The position numbers and the translations under genes were made by a program. The notes under the pieces are model-generated. The model was not told the origin of the DNA. It made no database searches and saw only the letters and a program-made list of their open reading frames with translations. A DNA stretch of 64,000 nt from Cupriavidus agavae (GTDB lineage Bacteria; Pseudomonadota; Gammaproteobacteria; Burkholderiales; Burkholderiaceae): positions 62,001 through 126,000 of the forward strand of contig NZ_SGXM01000012.1 of assembly GCF_004217045.1 (NCBI RefSeq), given 5' to 3'. Below are positions 8,099 to 16,387 of this stretch, in pieces (the stretch's first letter is position 1; each line of letters begins with the position of its first letter).

Positions 8099-10129
8099 TT
8101 ACGCTACGGCCACCGGGTCCTGGCGGCGCACGCCGGTGCGCTGCAACGCACCCACGTCCACGATCAGCGCGACGCTGCCGTCGCCCAGGATCGTCGCGGC
8201 CGAGATGCACGGCACCTTGCGATAGTTCGTTTCGAGGTTCTTCAGCACCACCTGGTGCTGGCCGATCAGCTGGTCCACCAGCAGCGCGAAGCGCTTGCCC
8301 TCGGCGGCCAGGATCACGGCGATGCCCTGCGTGGGCTCCTGCACCGCGTTGGCCACGTTGAAGACCTTGTGCAGCTCCAGCAGCGGCAGGTACTCGCCGC
8401 GCACGTTCATCACGCGCTCGCCGTTGGCGGCCGTGTGCACGTCCTCGGATTTGGGCTGCAGGGATTCCATCACGCAGTTCAGCGGCAGGATGAAGGTCTC
8501 CTCGCCGGTGCGCACCGACATGCCATCGAGGATGGCCAGCGTCAGCGGCAGCACGATGCGGGTGGTGGTGCCCAGGCCCGGACGCGAGCCGATTTCCACG
8601 TGGCCGCCCATTTCCTGGATGTTCCGCTTGACCACGTCCATGCCCACGCCACGGCCCGAGACATCGGTCACCACTTCGGCCGTGGAGAAGCCCGGCGCGA
8701 AGATCAGCTGCCAGACCTCGTCGTCGGTCATGCTTTCCGATGCGCCCGGCAGGTTGTTCTGGATCGCCTTGGCCAGGATGCGCTCGCGGTTCAGGCCACC
8801 GCCGTCGTCGCTGACCTCGATCACGATGTTGCCGCCCGCATGTTGCGCGGACAGGATCAGCTGGCCCGTGGGTTCCTTGCCGGCGGCCACGCGCTTCTCG
8901 GGCGTCTCGATGCCGTGGTCCAGGCTGTTGCGCACCAGGTGCGTCAGCGGGTCGATGATCCGCTCGATCAGGCTCTTGTCGAGTTCGGTCGCCTTGCCGA
9001 ACGTGACGAGGTCGATCTGCTTGTTCAGCTTGCTGGCCAGGTCACGCACCAGGCGCGGGAAGCGCGAGAACACGTAGTCCATCGGCATCATGCGGATCGA
9101 CATCACCGCTTCCTGCAGGTCGCGCGCATTGCGTTCGAGCTGCCCCATGCCGGAGAACAGGCGGTCGAACAGCACCGGGTCGAGCGACGACGCGGTCTGC
9201 GCCAGCATCGACTGCGTGATGACCAGTTCGCCCACCAGGTTGATGATCTGGTCGACCTTCTCGGTCGGCACGCGGATCGAGCCGGAATCCGGCGCGTGCG
9301 CGGCGGCTGCGGCGGCCGGCTTGGCTTTGTCCTTGGCGGCGGGTGCCGCGGCCGGGGCAGCGGCCGGAGCCGGGGCGGCTACCGGAGCGGGCGCGGGGGC
9401 CGCTGCGGCTGCGGCGGCCGGAGGCGGTGCCTCGCCGGCTGCCACGGTTTCCACCACGATCTGCTTCTCGTCGATCACGAAGCAGCAGACCGCGATGATG
9501 TCGTCGGGGCCGCAGGCGCTGTTCAGCCAGATGGTCAGGTCACCGTCGGCTTCTTCCTGGCCGGTGATCTCGCCCAGGTTGGCCAGTTCCTCGCGCAGCA
9601 GCGCCTGGTCGGCCGCCGATACCTTGACCAGCCGGACCTTCAGGTTGCCGGCGCCGCCGGCCGGCGCGGCGGCCGGGGCTGCGGCGGCAGCAGGTGCGGG
9701 GGCCGGAGCCGGAGCCGGGGCCACGTCGCCGTTGGCCTCCTGGGCCAGCTGCTGCAGCACGGCGCAGATGCGCTTGAACGTTTCCGGATCGGGTTCGGTG
9801 CCGTTGCGATAGGCGTTGAGCTGGTCTTGCAACACGTCCTTGGTTTCCAGAAAAGTGTCGATGATGACCCGCGTCAGGGCCAGTTCCCGCCGACGCGTGC
9901 GGTCGAGCAGGTTCTCGAAGATGTGCGTGGTCTCGGTCAGCGCCGTGAAGCCGAACGTCGCGGCGCCGCCCTTGATGGAGTGCGCGGCACGGAAGATGGC
10001 ATTGAGCGCCTCGGCATCGGGGGACTCGATGTCCACCTCGAGCAGCAGCTGCTCCATTTCAACGAGCAGCTCTTCCGCCTCCTCGAAGAAGGTCTGATAG
10101 AACTGCGTGATATCGATATCGACAGACAT
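8099..10129 (-). CDS. cheA: CheA, chemotaxis histidine kinase
   Basis: A 676-aa kinase with the full P1-P5 set. P1 holds phospho-acceptor H50 (AAHSIKGGAATFGF). An Ala/Pro linker leads to P2 (about 160-235, CheY/CheB docking), then a second, longer Ala/Pro linker (about 235-285), P3 dimerisation helices, the P4 ATPase with N box LVRNSLDHGIE, G1 VSDDGGG and G2 GRGVGMDVVK, and a CheW-like P5 at the C-terminus. It autophosphorylates under receptor control and passes phosphate to CheY and CheB. It sits between motB and cheW. Confidence 0.98.
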   Translation of the reverse strand: MSVDIDITQFYQTFFEEAEELLVEMEQLLLEVDIESPDAEALNAIFRAAHSIKGGAATFGFTALTETTHIFENLLDRTRRRELALTRVIIDTFLETKDVLQDQLNAYRNGTEPDPETFKRICAVLQQLAQEANGDVAPAPAPAPAPAAAAAPAAAPAGGAGNLKVRLVKVSAADQALLREELANLGEITGQEEADGDLTIWLNSACGPDDIIAVCCFVIDEKQIVVETVAAGEAPPPAAAAAAAPAPAPVAAPAPAAAPAAAPAAKDKAKPAAAAAAHAPDSGSIRVPTEKVDQIINLVGELVITQSMLAQTASSLDPVLFDRLFSGMGQLERNARDLQEAVMSIRMMPMDYVFSRFPRLVRDLASKLNKQIDLVTFGKATELDKSLIERIIDPLTHLVRNSLDHGIETPEKRVAAGKEPTGQLILSAQHAGGNIVIEVSDDGGGLNRERILAKAIQNNLPGASESMTDDEVWQLIFAPGFSTAEVVTDVSGRGVGMDVVKRNIQEMGGHVEIGSRPGLGTTTRIVLPLTLAILDGMSVRTGEETFILPLNCVMESLQPKSEDVHTAANGERVMNVRGEYLPLLELHKVFNVANAVQEPTQGIAVILAAEGKRFALLVDQLIGQHQVVLKNLETNYRKVPCISAATILGDGSVALIVDVGALQRTGVRRQDPVAVA

Positions 10130-10189
10130 GATCGTCCTGACTCGCTAGATTGCTCTGGAAGATGCGCCGCCCTCCCCAGGCGGCGCGCC

Positions 10190-11167
10190 TCATTCTGTCC
10201 TGCCCCTGGGCGCGGAGGCCGGGCGGGCTGCCGGTGCGGAGGCGGCTTCGAGCTGCGTCTGCATCTCGTCGGCCATGCGCCCCTTCTGGGCCTGCACGGT
10301 CACTTCGGCAGCGCTGGCGTTCTCCGCCTCGAACTGCGCCTGGGCCCGCTTGTTCAGCACCACGATGCTGATACGACGATTAACGGCAGCAAGTGGGTCT
10401 TTCTGTTCCAGCGGCATCGTTTCCGCCAGGCCGAGTACGCGCAGCACCTTGCCGGCCTGCATGCCGCCGGCGATCAGTTCCTGCCGCGACGCGTTGGCGC
10501 GGTCCGCCGAGAGCTCCCAGTTGCTGTACGCGCGCTCGCCCATCATGTAGGTGGCCGAATCGGTATGCCCCGACAGGCTGACCTTGTTGGGCATCTCGTT
10601 GAGCACCGGGCCGATCTCGCGCAGGATGGTGCGCATGTACGGCTCCACGGCGGCGCTGCCGGTGCGGAACATTGGGCGGTTCTGGGTATCCAGGATCTGG
10701 ATGCGCAGCCCCTCGCTGGTGATGTCCAGCAACAGCTGCGGCCGGAACTGGCGCAGTTGCGGGTTGTTCTCGATGATCTGTTCGAGCCGGCCCTTGAGCG
10801 CGCGCAGGCGCTCGGTGTCGAGCTGGTCGCGGCGGCGCTGGGCGTCGGCCGGATCGTTGGTCATGGCCTTCATGACCTCGCCGTCCTTGGCCATCGGGTC
10901 CTTGCCGCCGCCGGGAATCACGCTCTTCGACAGGCTGCTCTTGTCGCCGCCCGCCATCGCCACCTTGAGCGGCGTCTTGAAGTAATCGGCCACGCCGACC
11001 AGGGTCTTGGGCGACGACGAACTCAGCAGCCACAGCACCAGGAACAGGGCCATCATCGCCGTCATGAAGTCGGCGTAGGCGATTTTCCAGCTGTGGTTGC
11101 CATGGGGCTTGGAATGCCCCTTGACCTTCTTGATGACGATGGGACGGAGGTCCTGGGCGCTGCTCAT
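10190..11167 (-). CDS. motB: MotB, flagellar stator protein
   Basis: A 325-aa protein. The single membrane helix near residues 28-52 includes the proton-carrying Asp (IAYADFMTAMMALFLVLWLL), followed by the plug region (TPLKVAMAGG) and a C-terminal OmpA-like peptidoglycan-binding domain (LSGHTDSATYM, NWELSADRANASRQ, NRRISIVVL). With MotA it forms the ion-driven stator anchored to the wall. The basic N-terminus (IVIKKVKGHSKPHGNHSWK) is typical of betaproteobacterial MotB. It starts 13 bases after motA. Confidence 0.97.
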   Translation of the reverse strand: MSSAQDLRPIVIKKVKGHSKPHGNHSWKIAYADFMTAMMALFLVLWLLSSSSPKTLVGVADYFKTPLKVAMAGGDKSSLSKSVIPGGGKDPMAKDGEVMKAMTNDPADAQRRRDQLDTERLRALKGRLEQIIENNPQLRQFRPQLLLDITSEGLRIQILDTQNRPMFRTGSAAVEPYMRTILREIGPVLNEMPNKVSLSGHTDSATYMMGERAYSNWELSADRANASRQELIAGGMQAGKVLRVLGLAETMPLEQKDPLAAVNRRISIVVLNKRAQAQFEAENASAAEVTVQAQKGRMADEMQTQLEAASAPAARPASAPRGRTE

Positions 11168-11180
11168 GGCTGCTCTCCCG

Positions 11181-12044
11181 TCAGGTCAGGCTCTTGACTT
11201 CGCGCACATGGTCGTCCAGCTCAAGGAACGACGGACGCACCGTCGAGTACAGCACCTTGCGGCCGAATTCCACCGCTACCAGCGGCGCGTAACCATTGAG
11301 CGAAGCCAGCAGCGTGACCTTGATGCACTCGTACATCTTGATGCTCTCGGACACCTGGTGCTCGACCCGCGAGGCCAGCGGCGAGACAAAGCCGTACGCC
11401 AGCAGAATGCCCAGGAAGGTACCGACCAGCGCGTTGGCGATCAGCGCACCCAGCTCGGCCGGCGGCAGGTCGGCCGAGGCCAGTGCGTGCACCACGCCCA
11501 TCACCGCGGCCACGATGCCGAAGGCGGGCAGGCCGTCGCCGACGCGCGACAGCGCATGGGCGGGAATCTCGGCCTCGTGGCGGTACGTTTCGATTTCGTG
11601 GTCCATGAGCGCCTCGATCTCGAAGGCGTTCATGTTGCCGTTGACCATCATCCGCAGGTAGTCGGTCAGGAACTCCATCATCTTGGCGTCGGCCAGGATG
11701 CGGGGATACTGGCTGAAGACGCTGCTGGAGGCAGGATCGGCAATTTCCTTTTCGAGGAACAGGATGCCCTCGCGGCGGGCCTTGGACAGCAGCACGTACA
11801 GCAGTGCCATCACGTCCAGGTAGAGTTCCTTCTTGTACTTGGAACCCTGCAGCAGCATCGGCATGGCCTTCATGGTGGCCTTGATGGCCTTGCCGCTGTT
11901 GGAGCTGATGAACGCGCCAACGGCCGCGCCGCCGATGATGATGAGCTCCGCCGGTTGGTAGAGCGCGCCCATGTGGCCGCCGACGAGGGCGTAACCGCCC
12001 AACACCGCCACCACTACGACGACATAGCCAAGAACTACTAGCAC
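11181..12044 (-). CDS. motA: MotA, flagellar stator protein
   Basis: A 287-aa, four-helix membrane protein, close to E. coli MotA in length. It shows the N-terminal helix MLVVLGYVVVVVAVLGGYAL, the cytoplasmic loop with EIEALMDHEIETYRHE, and PAFGIVAAVMGVVHAL and GTFLGILLAYGF in the last two helices. The start is GTG (12044-12042), giving the standard MLV N-terminus; GGGGA lies upstream. It heads the mot-che gene run and is 127 bases from flhC. Confidence 0.97.
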   Translation of the reverse strand: MLVVLGYVVVVVAVLGGYALVGGHMGALYQPAELIIIGGAAVGAFISSNSGKAIKATMKAMPMLLQGSKYKKELYLDVMALLYVLLSKARREGILFLEKEIADPASSSVFSQYPRILADAKMMEFLTDYLRMMVNGNMNAFEIEALMDHEIETYRHEAEIPAHALSRVGDGLPAFGIVAAVMGVVHALASADLPPAELGALIANALVGTFLGILLAYGFVSPLASRVEHQVSESIKMYECIKVTLLASLNGYAPLVAVEFGRKVLYSTVRPSFLELDDHVREVKSLT

Positions 12045-12095
12045 GATCGGATCCCCGTCTGAAAAACACGCGTCAGGCGCACAAGGGCTCCCTGG

Positions 12096-12130
12096 CGTAC
12101 CGGCGAGCGCCTTCAGCGCCTGCCGGTACG
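12096..12130. other. Hairpin between flhC and motA
   Basis: Arms 12096-12110 and 12116-12130 (CGTACCGGC...GCCGGTACG at the base, GCGC near a 5-base loop, two mismatches between). There is no T-run on either side, so a simple rho-independent terminator is not supported. It may separate the flhDC message from the mot-che message or stabilise a 3' end. Confidence 0.5.
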
Positions 12131-12171
12131 ACCGGGGCCCACCTGCCTTGCAGACGTACCGCCCGATGAAC

Positions 12172-12777
12172 TCAGGCTGCGGTCTGCGCGGCTGTGGCGT
12201 CCTTCGAGAGCTTCTTTACCTTTCCGGCCCGCGAGGGCGGACGGCACAGGCTGCAGACAAAGTTCGCGTGCGGCTCATAGGCATGCGTCACGAACTGGCC
12301 GCCGCAACAGGTGCACGTGGAAAGCTGCAGCATGTTGCTCTCGAAAAACCGTACTAACGTCCAGGCACGGGTGAAACTTAAGACGATTTCGCCGCCGAGC
12401 AGCGAAACGTGTTCCAGGTACAGACGGTAAGCGGCCACTACGGCACGAATGCCCGACGTCTCGCCTTCCTGCACCATGAACTGGTACGCGGAGAAGAACA
12501 GCGACGAATGGATATTCGGCAGCCAGGTCGTGAACCAGTCTGTCGAGAACGGGAGCATGCCCTTGGGCGGCGAGGCGCCGCGCAGCTCCTTGTAGAGGCG
12601 GATCAACCGGTCGCGCGAGAGCGTGGTCTCGGCTTCCAGCACCTGCAGGCGCGCACCCAGGCCAATCAGCTCGATGGCGAGCTGGGTCTGGTTGGCGTCC
12701 TGCAGGACGCTTTTACGGTTGGGTACCGGTGTGGCCGTAAAGCTGCGGCTCGGCGTAGCCTGGAGGAGCGCGGTCAA
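12172..12777 (-). CDS. flhC: FlhC, flagellar master regulator subunit
   Basis: A 201-aa FlhC. The helical core is recognisable ([36 protein letters not shown]) and the zinc-binding cysteines lie near residues 157-180 (CTCCGGQF, then CSLC). FlhC with FlhD forms the FlhD4C2 activator of class II flagellar promoters. The first codon is TTG, overlapping the flhD stop (TTGA), with GGAG 8 bases upstream. About 25 residues precede the usual FlhC beginning. A Lys/Ala tail ends the protein. Confidence 0.96.
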   Translation of the reverse strand: MTALLQATPSRSFTATPVPNRKSVLQDANQTQLAIELIGLGARLQVLEAETTLSRDRLIRLYKELRGASPPKGMLPFSTDWFTTWLPNIHSSLFFSAYQFMVQEGETSGIRAVVAAYRLYLEHVSLLGGEIVLSFTRAWTLVRFFESNMLQLSTCTCCGGQFVTHAYEPHANFVCSLCRPPSRAGKVKKLSKDATAAQTAA

Positions 12778-13091
12778 TTGAGCGACTCCACAGGTTGCCG
12801 GGCCAGCAGGATAGCAGCGTGGATCTGCTGCATATCATGGCTCTTGGCCGTGTGGGTGAGCGTGGACAGCAGCGCATGGTCGTCAAAGCGGAAACGGCAC
12901 AGCACCATGTTGGATGCTGCCAGCTTGACGAGTTGCGCCGAGGTCAGCTTGGCAAGAATCTCAGCAATTTCCTTGCTGACACCAAGCCTGAACATGGCTT
13001 CCACCTGGTTTTCGCGCACCAGTCGTTGCGCAAGCAGAAGATAGGCAAGGTTGACCTCCCTGATCTCCTGGAGAACTTCACTGCTTTCCAA
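12774..13091 (-). CDS. flhD: FlhD, flagellar master regulator subunit
   Basis: A 105-aa Flh[25 protein letters not shown] at the N-terminus, then [25 protein letters not shown] and [11 protein letters not shown]. It pairs with FlhC. The start appears to be TTG at 13091-13089 (TTG GAA AGC), with GGGGA just upstream; no in-frame ATG or GTG is found between the upstream stop and this point, and the family N-terminus requires it. The gene is preceded by a ~400-base regulatory region. Confidence 0.95.
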   Translation of the reverse strand: MESSEVLQEIREVNLAYLLLAQRLVRENQVEAMFRLGVSKEIAEILAKLTSAQLVKLAASNMVLCRFRFDDHALLSTLTHTAKSHDMQQIHAAILLARQPVESLN

Positions 13092-13279
13092 TTTTTCCCC
13101 GCTACCAAATAACCTCTCGACCGCTTGTCCGGCGCTTACCGGCAGGTACTGATTGCCGGCGACCAGATCGTTTGGTGCGTGTTCGAGTAGGTACGACGTA
13201 CTACGAAAGGAACTTCGCCCGGTTACACCTCTTCTCTGAAACGTTACAGATGTTACAGAGTGTAAGTGAAACTGTTACG

Positions 13280-13309
13280 TTTATATCGGCAATCGACCCG
13301 GAATGCCAA
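13280..13309 (-). promoter_or_regulatory. Candidate sigma-70 promoter of flhDC
   Basis: TTGGCA (-35, 5/6 match) and TATAAA (-10, 5/6 match) with an 18-base spacer on the minus strand, about 180 bases before the flhD start. The -10 is embedded in GCCGATATAAACG, which also resembles a FliA -10, but no FliA-type -35 is at the right distance. Prediction only. Confidence 0.45.
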
Positions 13310-13416
13310 TCCCTACTTACGTTGGGGTTTGGCAAATGTCGCAAGGATCAGACATAGGGGGCGAATTTTGTAACAGCCGCGATTTCTGACTTCTGATTTA
13401 CATCAAGGCTGTGACA

Positions 13417-13430
13417 GTTGTGTACACAAC
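13417..13430. promoter_or_regulatory. Perfect 14-bp palindrome GTTGTGTACACAAC
   Basis: A self-complementary operator-like sequence about 110 bases upstream of the candidate flhDC -35 and 60 bases beyond the stop of the neighbouring unknown gene. Symmetry and location suggest a dimeric DNA-binding protein; none is assigned. Confidence 0.4.
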
Positions 13431-13489
13431 GCAAGCCGCCCTGCTGCGGTGCACACGTCACAGCGCGAGAAAGTTGTTACTGAATTCCA

Positions 13490-14242
13490 CTATTGACGAG
13501 CGAGCGCAGTTTGGCTAAACGCGCGCCGCAGCCAGGCGGCCAGCCGTGCAAACACGTCGTCGGGCGCCTCGCGGAACAGATGGGGCCGCGAACGCTCCAC
13601 TTGCTCCAGCACCCGGGCGGCTTCCTCGGCACTCACCGAGCCATATTCCAGGGCCAATCCCAGCAGCGCGCGCAGTTCGCCCACCTTGCTGCGTCCCAGC
13701 GCCTCGCTCTGTTCGGTCTGGAGCGCATACATCACGTCATAGGCACGTTGACGCAGCCCGTCGGCCATGCGCCAGGCGGGCGTGCGCATGCGTTCCTCCA
13801 ACGTGCGGATATCCACCGCGGATGACGCAATCTGGCCCGCCAGCGCCTCCGTAAAGGCGGCGTCGGCCCCGGCCTCGCTCAGGATGTTGGTGGCCCACTC
13901 CCGCGCGTGCTCCATGCGCTGTTGCTGGGTCCAGGCCGGCTGCACGGCCAGCCCGAAGCCGAATCGTTCGGCGTCGCGCATCAGGGCCGCCAGCGCGTTG
14001 GGCAGTTGCTTGTCGAAGACCTTGCGGGCCCAGCCGTACTCGCCGCTGGCCAGCAGCCGCATCACGGCGCGCTCGGTCAGCGGGCCGTCCTGCTGCAGCA
14101 GGCGTGCGCGCAGGAAGTCGTCGAACGCGGGCGGGATGAACTCGGCGTCGAGTCCGGTTGAAACTCTTACAAAGGCGTCGAAGTCCGCGCGCAGCCGCGC
14201 CGTGGCTTCGGCCGACAGGGACAGGCTGATATCGGTTTGCAT
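13490..14242 (-). CDS. Hypothetical protein next to flhDC
   Basis: A 250-aa predicted cytoplasmic protein; I do not recognise the family. It has no signal peptide or membrane helix. It is Ala- and Arg-rich and mostly helical in appearance (SAEATARLRADFDAFVRV, ALAALMRDAERFGFG, QTEQSEALGRSKVGELRALL, SAEEAARVLEQVERS). The ATG at 14242 is the first in-frame start. Position between a chemoreceptor and the flhDC regulatory region, with the same strand as both, suggests a motility- or signalling-linked role, but that is context only. Confidence 0.75.
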   Translation of the reverse strand: MQTDISLSLSAEATARLRADFDAFVRVSTGLDAEFIPPAFDDFLRARLLQQDGPLTERAVMRLLASGEYGWARKVFDKQLPNALAALMRDAERFGFGLAVQPAWTQQQRMEHAREWATNILSEAGADAAFTEALAGQIASSAVDIRTLEERMRTPAWRMADGLRQRAYDVMYALQTEQSEALGRSKVGELRALLGLALEYGSVSAEEAARVLEQVERSRPHLFREAPDDVFARLAAWLRRAFSQTALARQ

Positions 14243-14262
14243 GATGTTCTTTGAACGAGTGA

Positions 14263-14300
14263 GCGCCCCGGCGTAACTTTTTCAAGTCACGCCGGGGCGC
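14263..14300. other. 12-bp GC-rich hairpin downstream of the chemoreceptor gene
   Basis: Arms GCGCCCCGGCGT (14263-14274) and ACGCCGGGGCGC (14289-14300) pair perfectly around a 14-base A/T-rich loop. It lies between the stop of the receptor gene (14334) and the start of the unknown gene (14242). No T-run follows on the minus strand, so termination would not be of the classic type. Confidence 0.5.
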
Positions 14301-14333
14301 GGGCCTGGGCAGGCGTGGCGGATCGTCAGCCGA

Positions 14334-16211
14334 TCAGAATGCGCTCCAGTCGCCGTTGTCGGCCGCCGCGCTGCCGCCAGACTTCGCGGCGAGCGCAGGA
14401 CGCTTCATCTGGGTATCGGCAACTTCGTCGTCGACTTCAGCCAGTGCCGGCGCGGCAGAAGCCGCCACCAGCGCCGTGCCGGCAGCCTTGGCGGCGCGGC
14501 TCTTGGCATTGCCCCGGGTAGCGGGCTTGCTGCGGGCCACCGGCGGGCGGACGGCCGGACGGGCCGCCGGGCGGGCGGCGGGCGCCGTCGAGGCGGCCGC
14601 TCCCGGCGCCGGAAGCGCCAGCGCGGGCGCGCCATCCTCGTCCGAGAGGCGGAACGTCGACACCGATTCCATCAGCCGGCCCGCCTGGTCCTGCAGCGAA
14701 CCCGCCGCGGCGGCGGCCTGCTCCACGAGCGCGGCATTCTGCTGGGTCACTTCGTCCATCTGGGCAACCGCCTGGTTGACCTGCTCGATGCCCGAGCTTT
14801 GCTCGGCCGAGGCCGCGCTGATCTCGCCCATGATGTCGGTCACGCGCTTCACGGCCTGCACGATCTCGTCCATCGTCGTGCCGGCCTGGCCCACCAGCGC
14901 CGCCCCGGTGTCCACCTGGGCCACCGAGTTGTCGATCAGCGTCTTGATTTCCTTGGCCGCGTTGGCGCTGCGCTGCGCCAGGCTGCGCACCTCGCCGGCC
15001 ACCACGGCAAAGCCACGGCCCTGCTCGCCGGCCCGCGCCGCTTCCACGGCGGCATTCAGCGCCAGGATGTTGGTCTGGAAGGCGATACCCTCGATCACGC
15101 CGATGATGTCGACGATCTTGCGCGAGGCATCATTGATCTCGCCCATCGTCTTGACCACTTCGCTGACCACTTCGCCACCGCGCACGGCGGTTTCCGACGC
15201 ATTGGCGGCCAGCCCGCTGGCCTGCCGCGCGTTGTCGGCGTTCTGGCGCACGGTGCTGGTCAACTCCTCCATGCTCGACGCGGTTTCTTCCAGCGACGCG
15301 GCCTGCTGTTCAGTGCGCTGGGAGAGGTCGTTGTTGCCGGCGGCAATCTCGCGCGAGGCGGTGCCGATCGATTCGGCCGACTCCTTGAAATCGCGCACCA
15401 TGTGCGACAGTTGCTGCTGCATCTGGCTCATCGCGTGCAGCATGCTGGCCTGATCGCCGGTACGCAGTGCCACGCGGCCCGAGAAGTCGCCCTCGGCGAT
15501 GCGCGAGGCAATCGACGCCGCATAGCCCGGCTCACCGCCAAGCTGGCGCGACAGCTGGCGCGCCAGCAACCAGCCCAGCAGCACCGAGCCGGCCACGCCG
15601 CCCAGCACCAGCAGCAGCATCACCACGCGCGAGCTGTTGTAGACGCTCGTCGACTCCTCCATGTTGGCCTTGGCGCGCTCATCGCGGCGCTTGACCATCT
15701 TGAACAGGATTTCTTCCAGCGTGCGGCTGTCCTTGAGCAGTTCGGTGCTCTCGGTGAACACGTTGCTGTCGAACTGCGAGGTGTCGAGCGGCTGCTTGCT
15801 CACCAGCGCCATGTACTTCACCATCCGCTCCCGGAACGGCGGCACCAGCGTCTCGTACTGCTTGTAGAGCGCCTGGCCCTCGGGCTGGGAGAAAGAATCC
15901 TTGGCCGTCTTGACGCGCGCTTCCATGGTGGAGAGCGCCTTGTCGATCGTTTCCTTCTCGGTGGCGCGCTCGCCCATGGTCGAGGCCGACAGCAGCGCGA
16001 TCTGGGCACGGCTGGCGTAGACCAGGTTGATGTTGCCGTCCTGCACCGCCTTGAGCGCCTGCAGGTCGGTGTTGTAGATCTTGCCGGTCCATTCCGCCAT
16101 GCGGCCCATGTTGACCACGCCCAGCAGGCCGATGATGGCGCCGATCACGGAAACAACCAGGAAGCCGGCAATCAGCCTGGTTGTCACACGTAGTTGATTG
16201 AACCACTGCAT
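14334..16211 (-). CDS. Methyl-accepting chemotaxis protein (transmembrane)
   Basis: A 625-aa receptor. The ATG at 16211 ([13 protein letters not shown]) is chosen over an upstream in-frame ATG at 16259 because it directly precedes TM1 (about residues 11-32). A ~160-residue periplasmic helical sensor domain with [15 protein letters not shown] and [15 protein letters not shown] follows, then TM2 (about 192-214, [21 protein letters not shown]), HAMP and a signalling domain whose tip reads [21 protein letters not shown] Pro/Ala-rich linker ends in a C-terminal DWSAF, resembling the CheR/CheB-tethering pentapeptide NWETF. The ligand is unknown. Confidence 0.95.
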   Translation of the reverse strand: MQWFNQLRVTTRLIAGFLVVSVIGAIIGLLGVVNMGRMAEWTGKIYNTDLQALKAVQDGNINLVYASRAQIALLSASTMGERATEKETIDKALSTMEARVKTAKDSFSQPEGQALYKQYETLVPPFRERMVKYMALVSKQPLDTSQFDSNVFTESTELLKDSRTLEEILFKMVKRRDERAKANMEESTSVYNSSRVVMLLLVLGGVAGSVLLGWLLARQLSRQLGGEPGYAASIASRIAEGDFSGRVALRTGDQASMLHAMSQMQQQLSHMVRDFKESAESIGTASREIAAGNNDLSQRTEQQAASLEETASSMEELTSTVRQNADNARQASGLAANASETAVRGGEVVSEVVKTMGEINDASRKIVDIIGVIEGIAFQTNILALNAAVEAARAGEQGRGFAVVAGEVRSLAQRSANAAKEIKTLIDNSVAQVDTGAALVGQAGTTMDEIVQAVKRVTDIMGEISAASAEQSSGIEQVNQAVAQMDEVTQQNAALVEQAAAAAGSLQDQAGRLMESVSTFRLSDEDGAPALALPAPGAAASTAPAARPAARPAVRPPVARSKPATRGNAKSRAAKAAGTALVAASAAPALAEVDDEVADTQMKRPALAAKSGGSAAADNGDWSAF

Positions 16212-16387
16212 AGAACTACCCCCTTCGTCTGTCAGAAATACCGGAGCGGCCAGCATCACCGCCCCGAGTTGTTGTCGCTGCCGCCTGCGTGGGCGGCAAA
16301 TCTACCCCGTTCCTGATGCCGCGCCTGTAAACGCGCGGCGCTTTGGTCGGCTCCGCGCCCATGCGGACGCTGGCCGTGCTCCCCACT

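Larger units (their letters stand above)
13092..13489 (-). promoter_or_regulatory. flhDC upstream regulatory region
   Basis: A 398-base stretch with lower GC than its surroundings and no gene. It holds a sigma-70-like promoter (TGCCAA at 13304-13309 and TTTATA at 13280-13285 on the plus strand, i.e. TTGGCA-N18-TATAAA read towards flhD). Several GTTACA words occur (13222-13227, 13243-13248, 13252-13257, GTTACG at 13274-13279, TGTAAC at 13369-13374, GTTACT at 13476-13481), and there is a perfect 14-base palindrome at 13417-13430. This is consistent with multi-input control of the master operon; the regulators are not identified. Confidence 0.6.

Noticed and set aside
6584-11197. A very long plus-strand open frame (over 1500 codons) opposite cheR-cheD-cheW-cheA-motB
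   Set aside because: It is antisense to five clearly recognised genes, is His/Arg/Gln-rich without any domain, and arises from high GC at third codon positions of the real genes.
13280-13290. FliA-type -10 (GCCGATAT) in the flhDC region
   Set aside because: The -35 at the right distance (TTGGCATT) does not match FliA; a sigma-70 promoter with 18-base spacing fits better.
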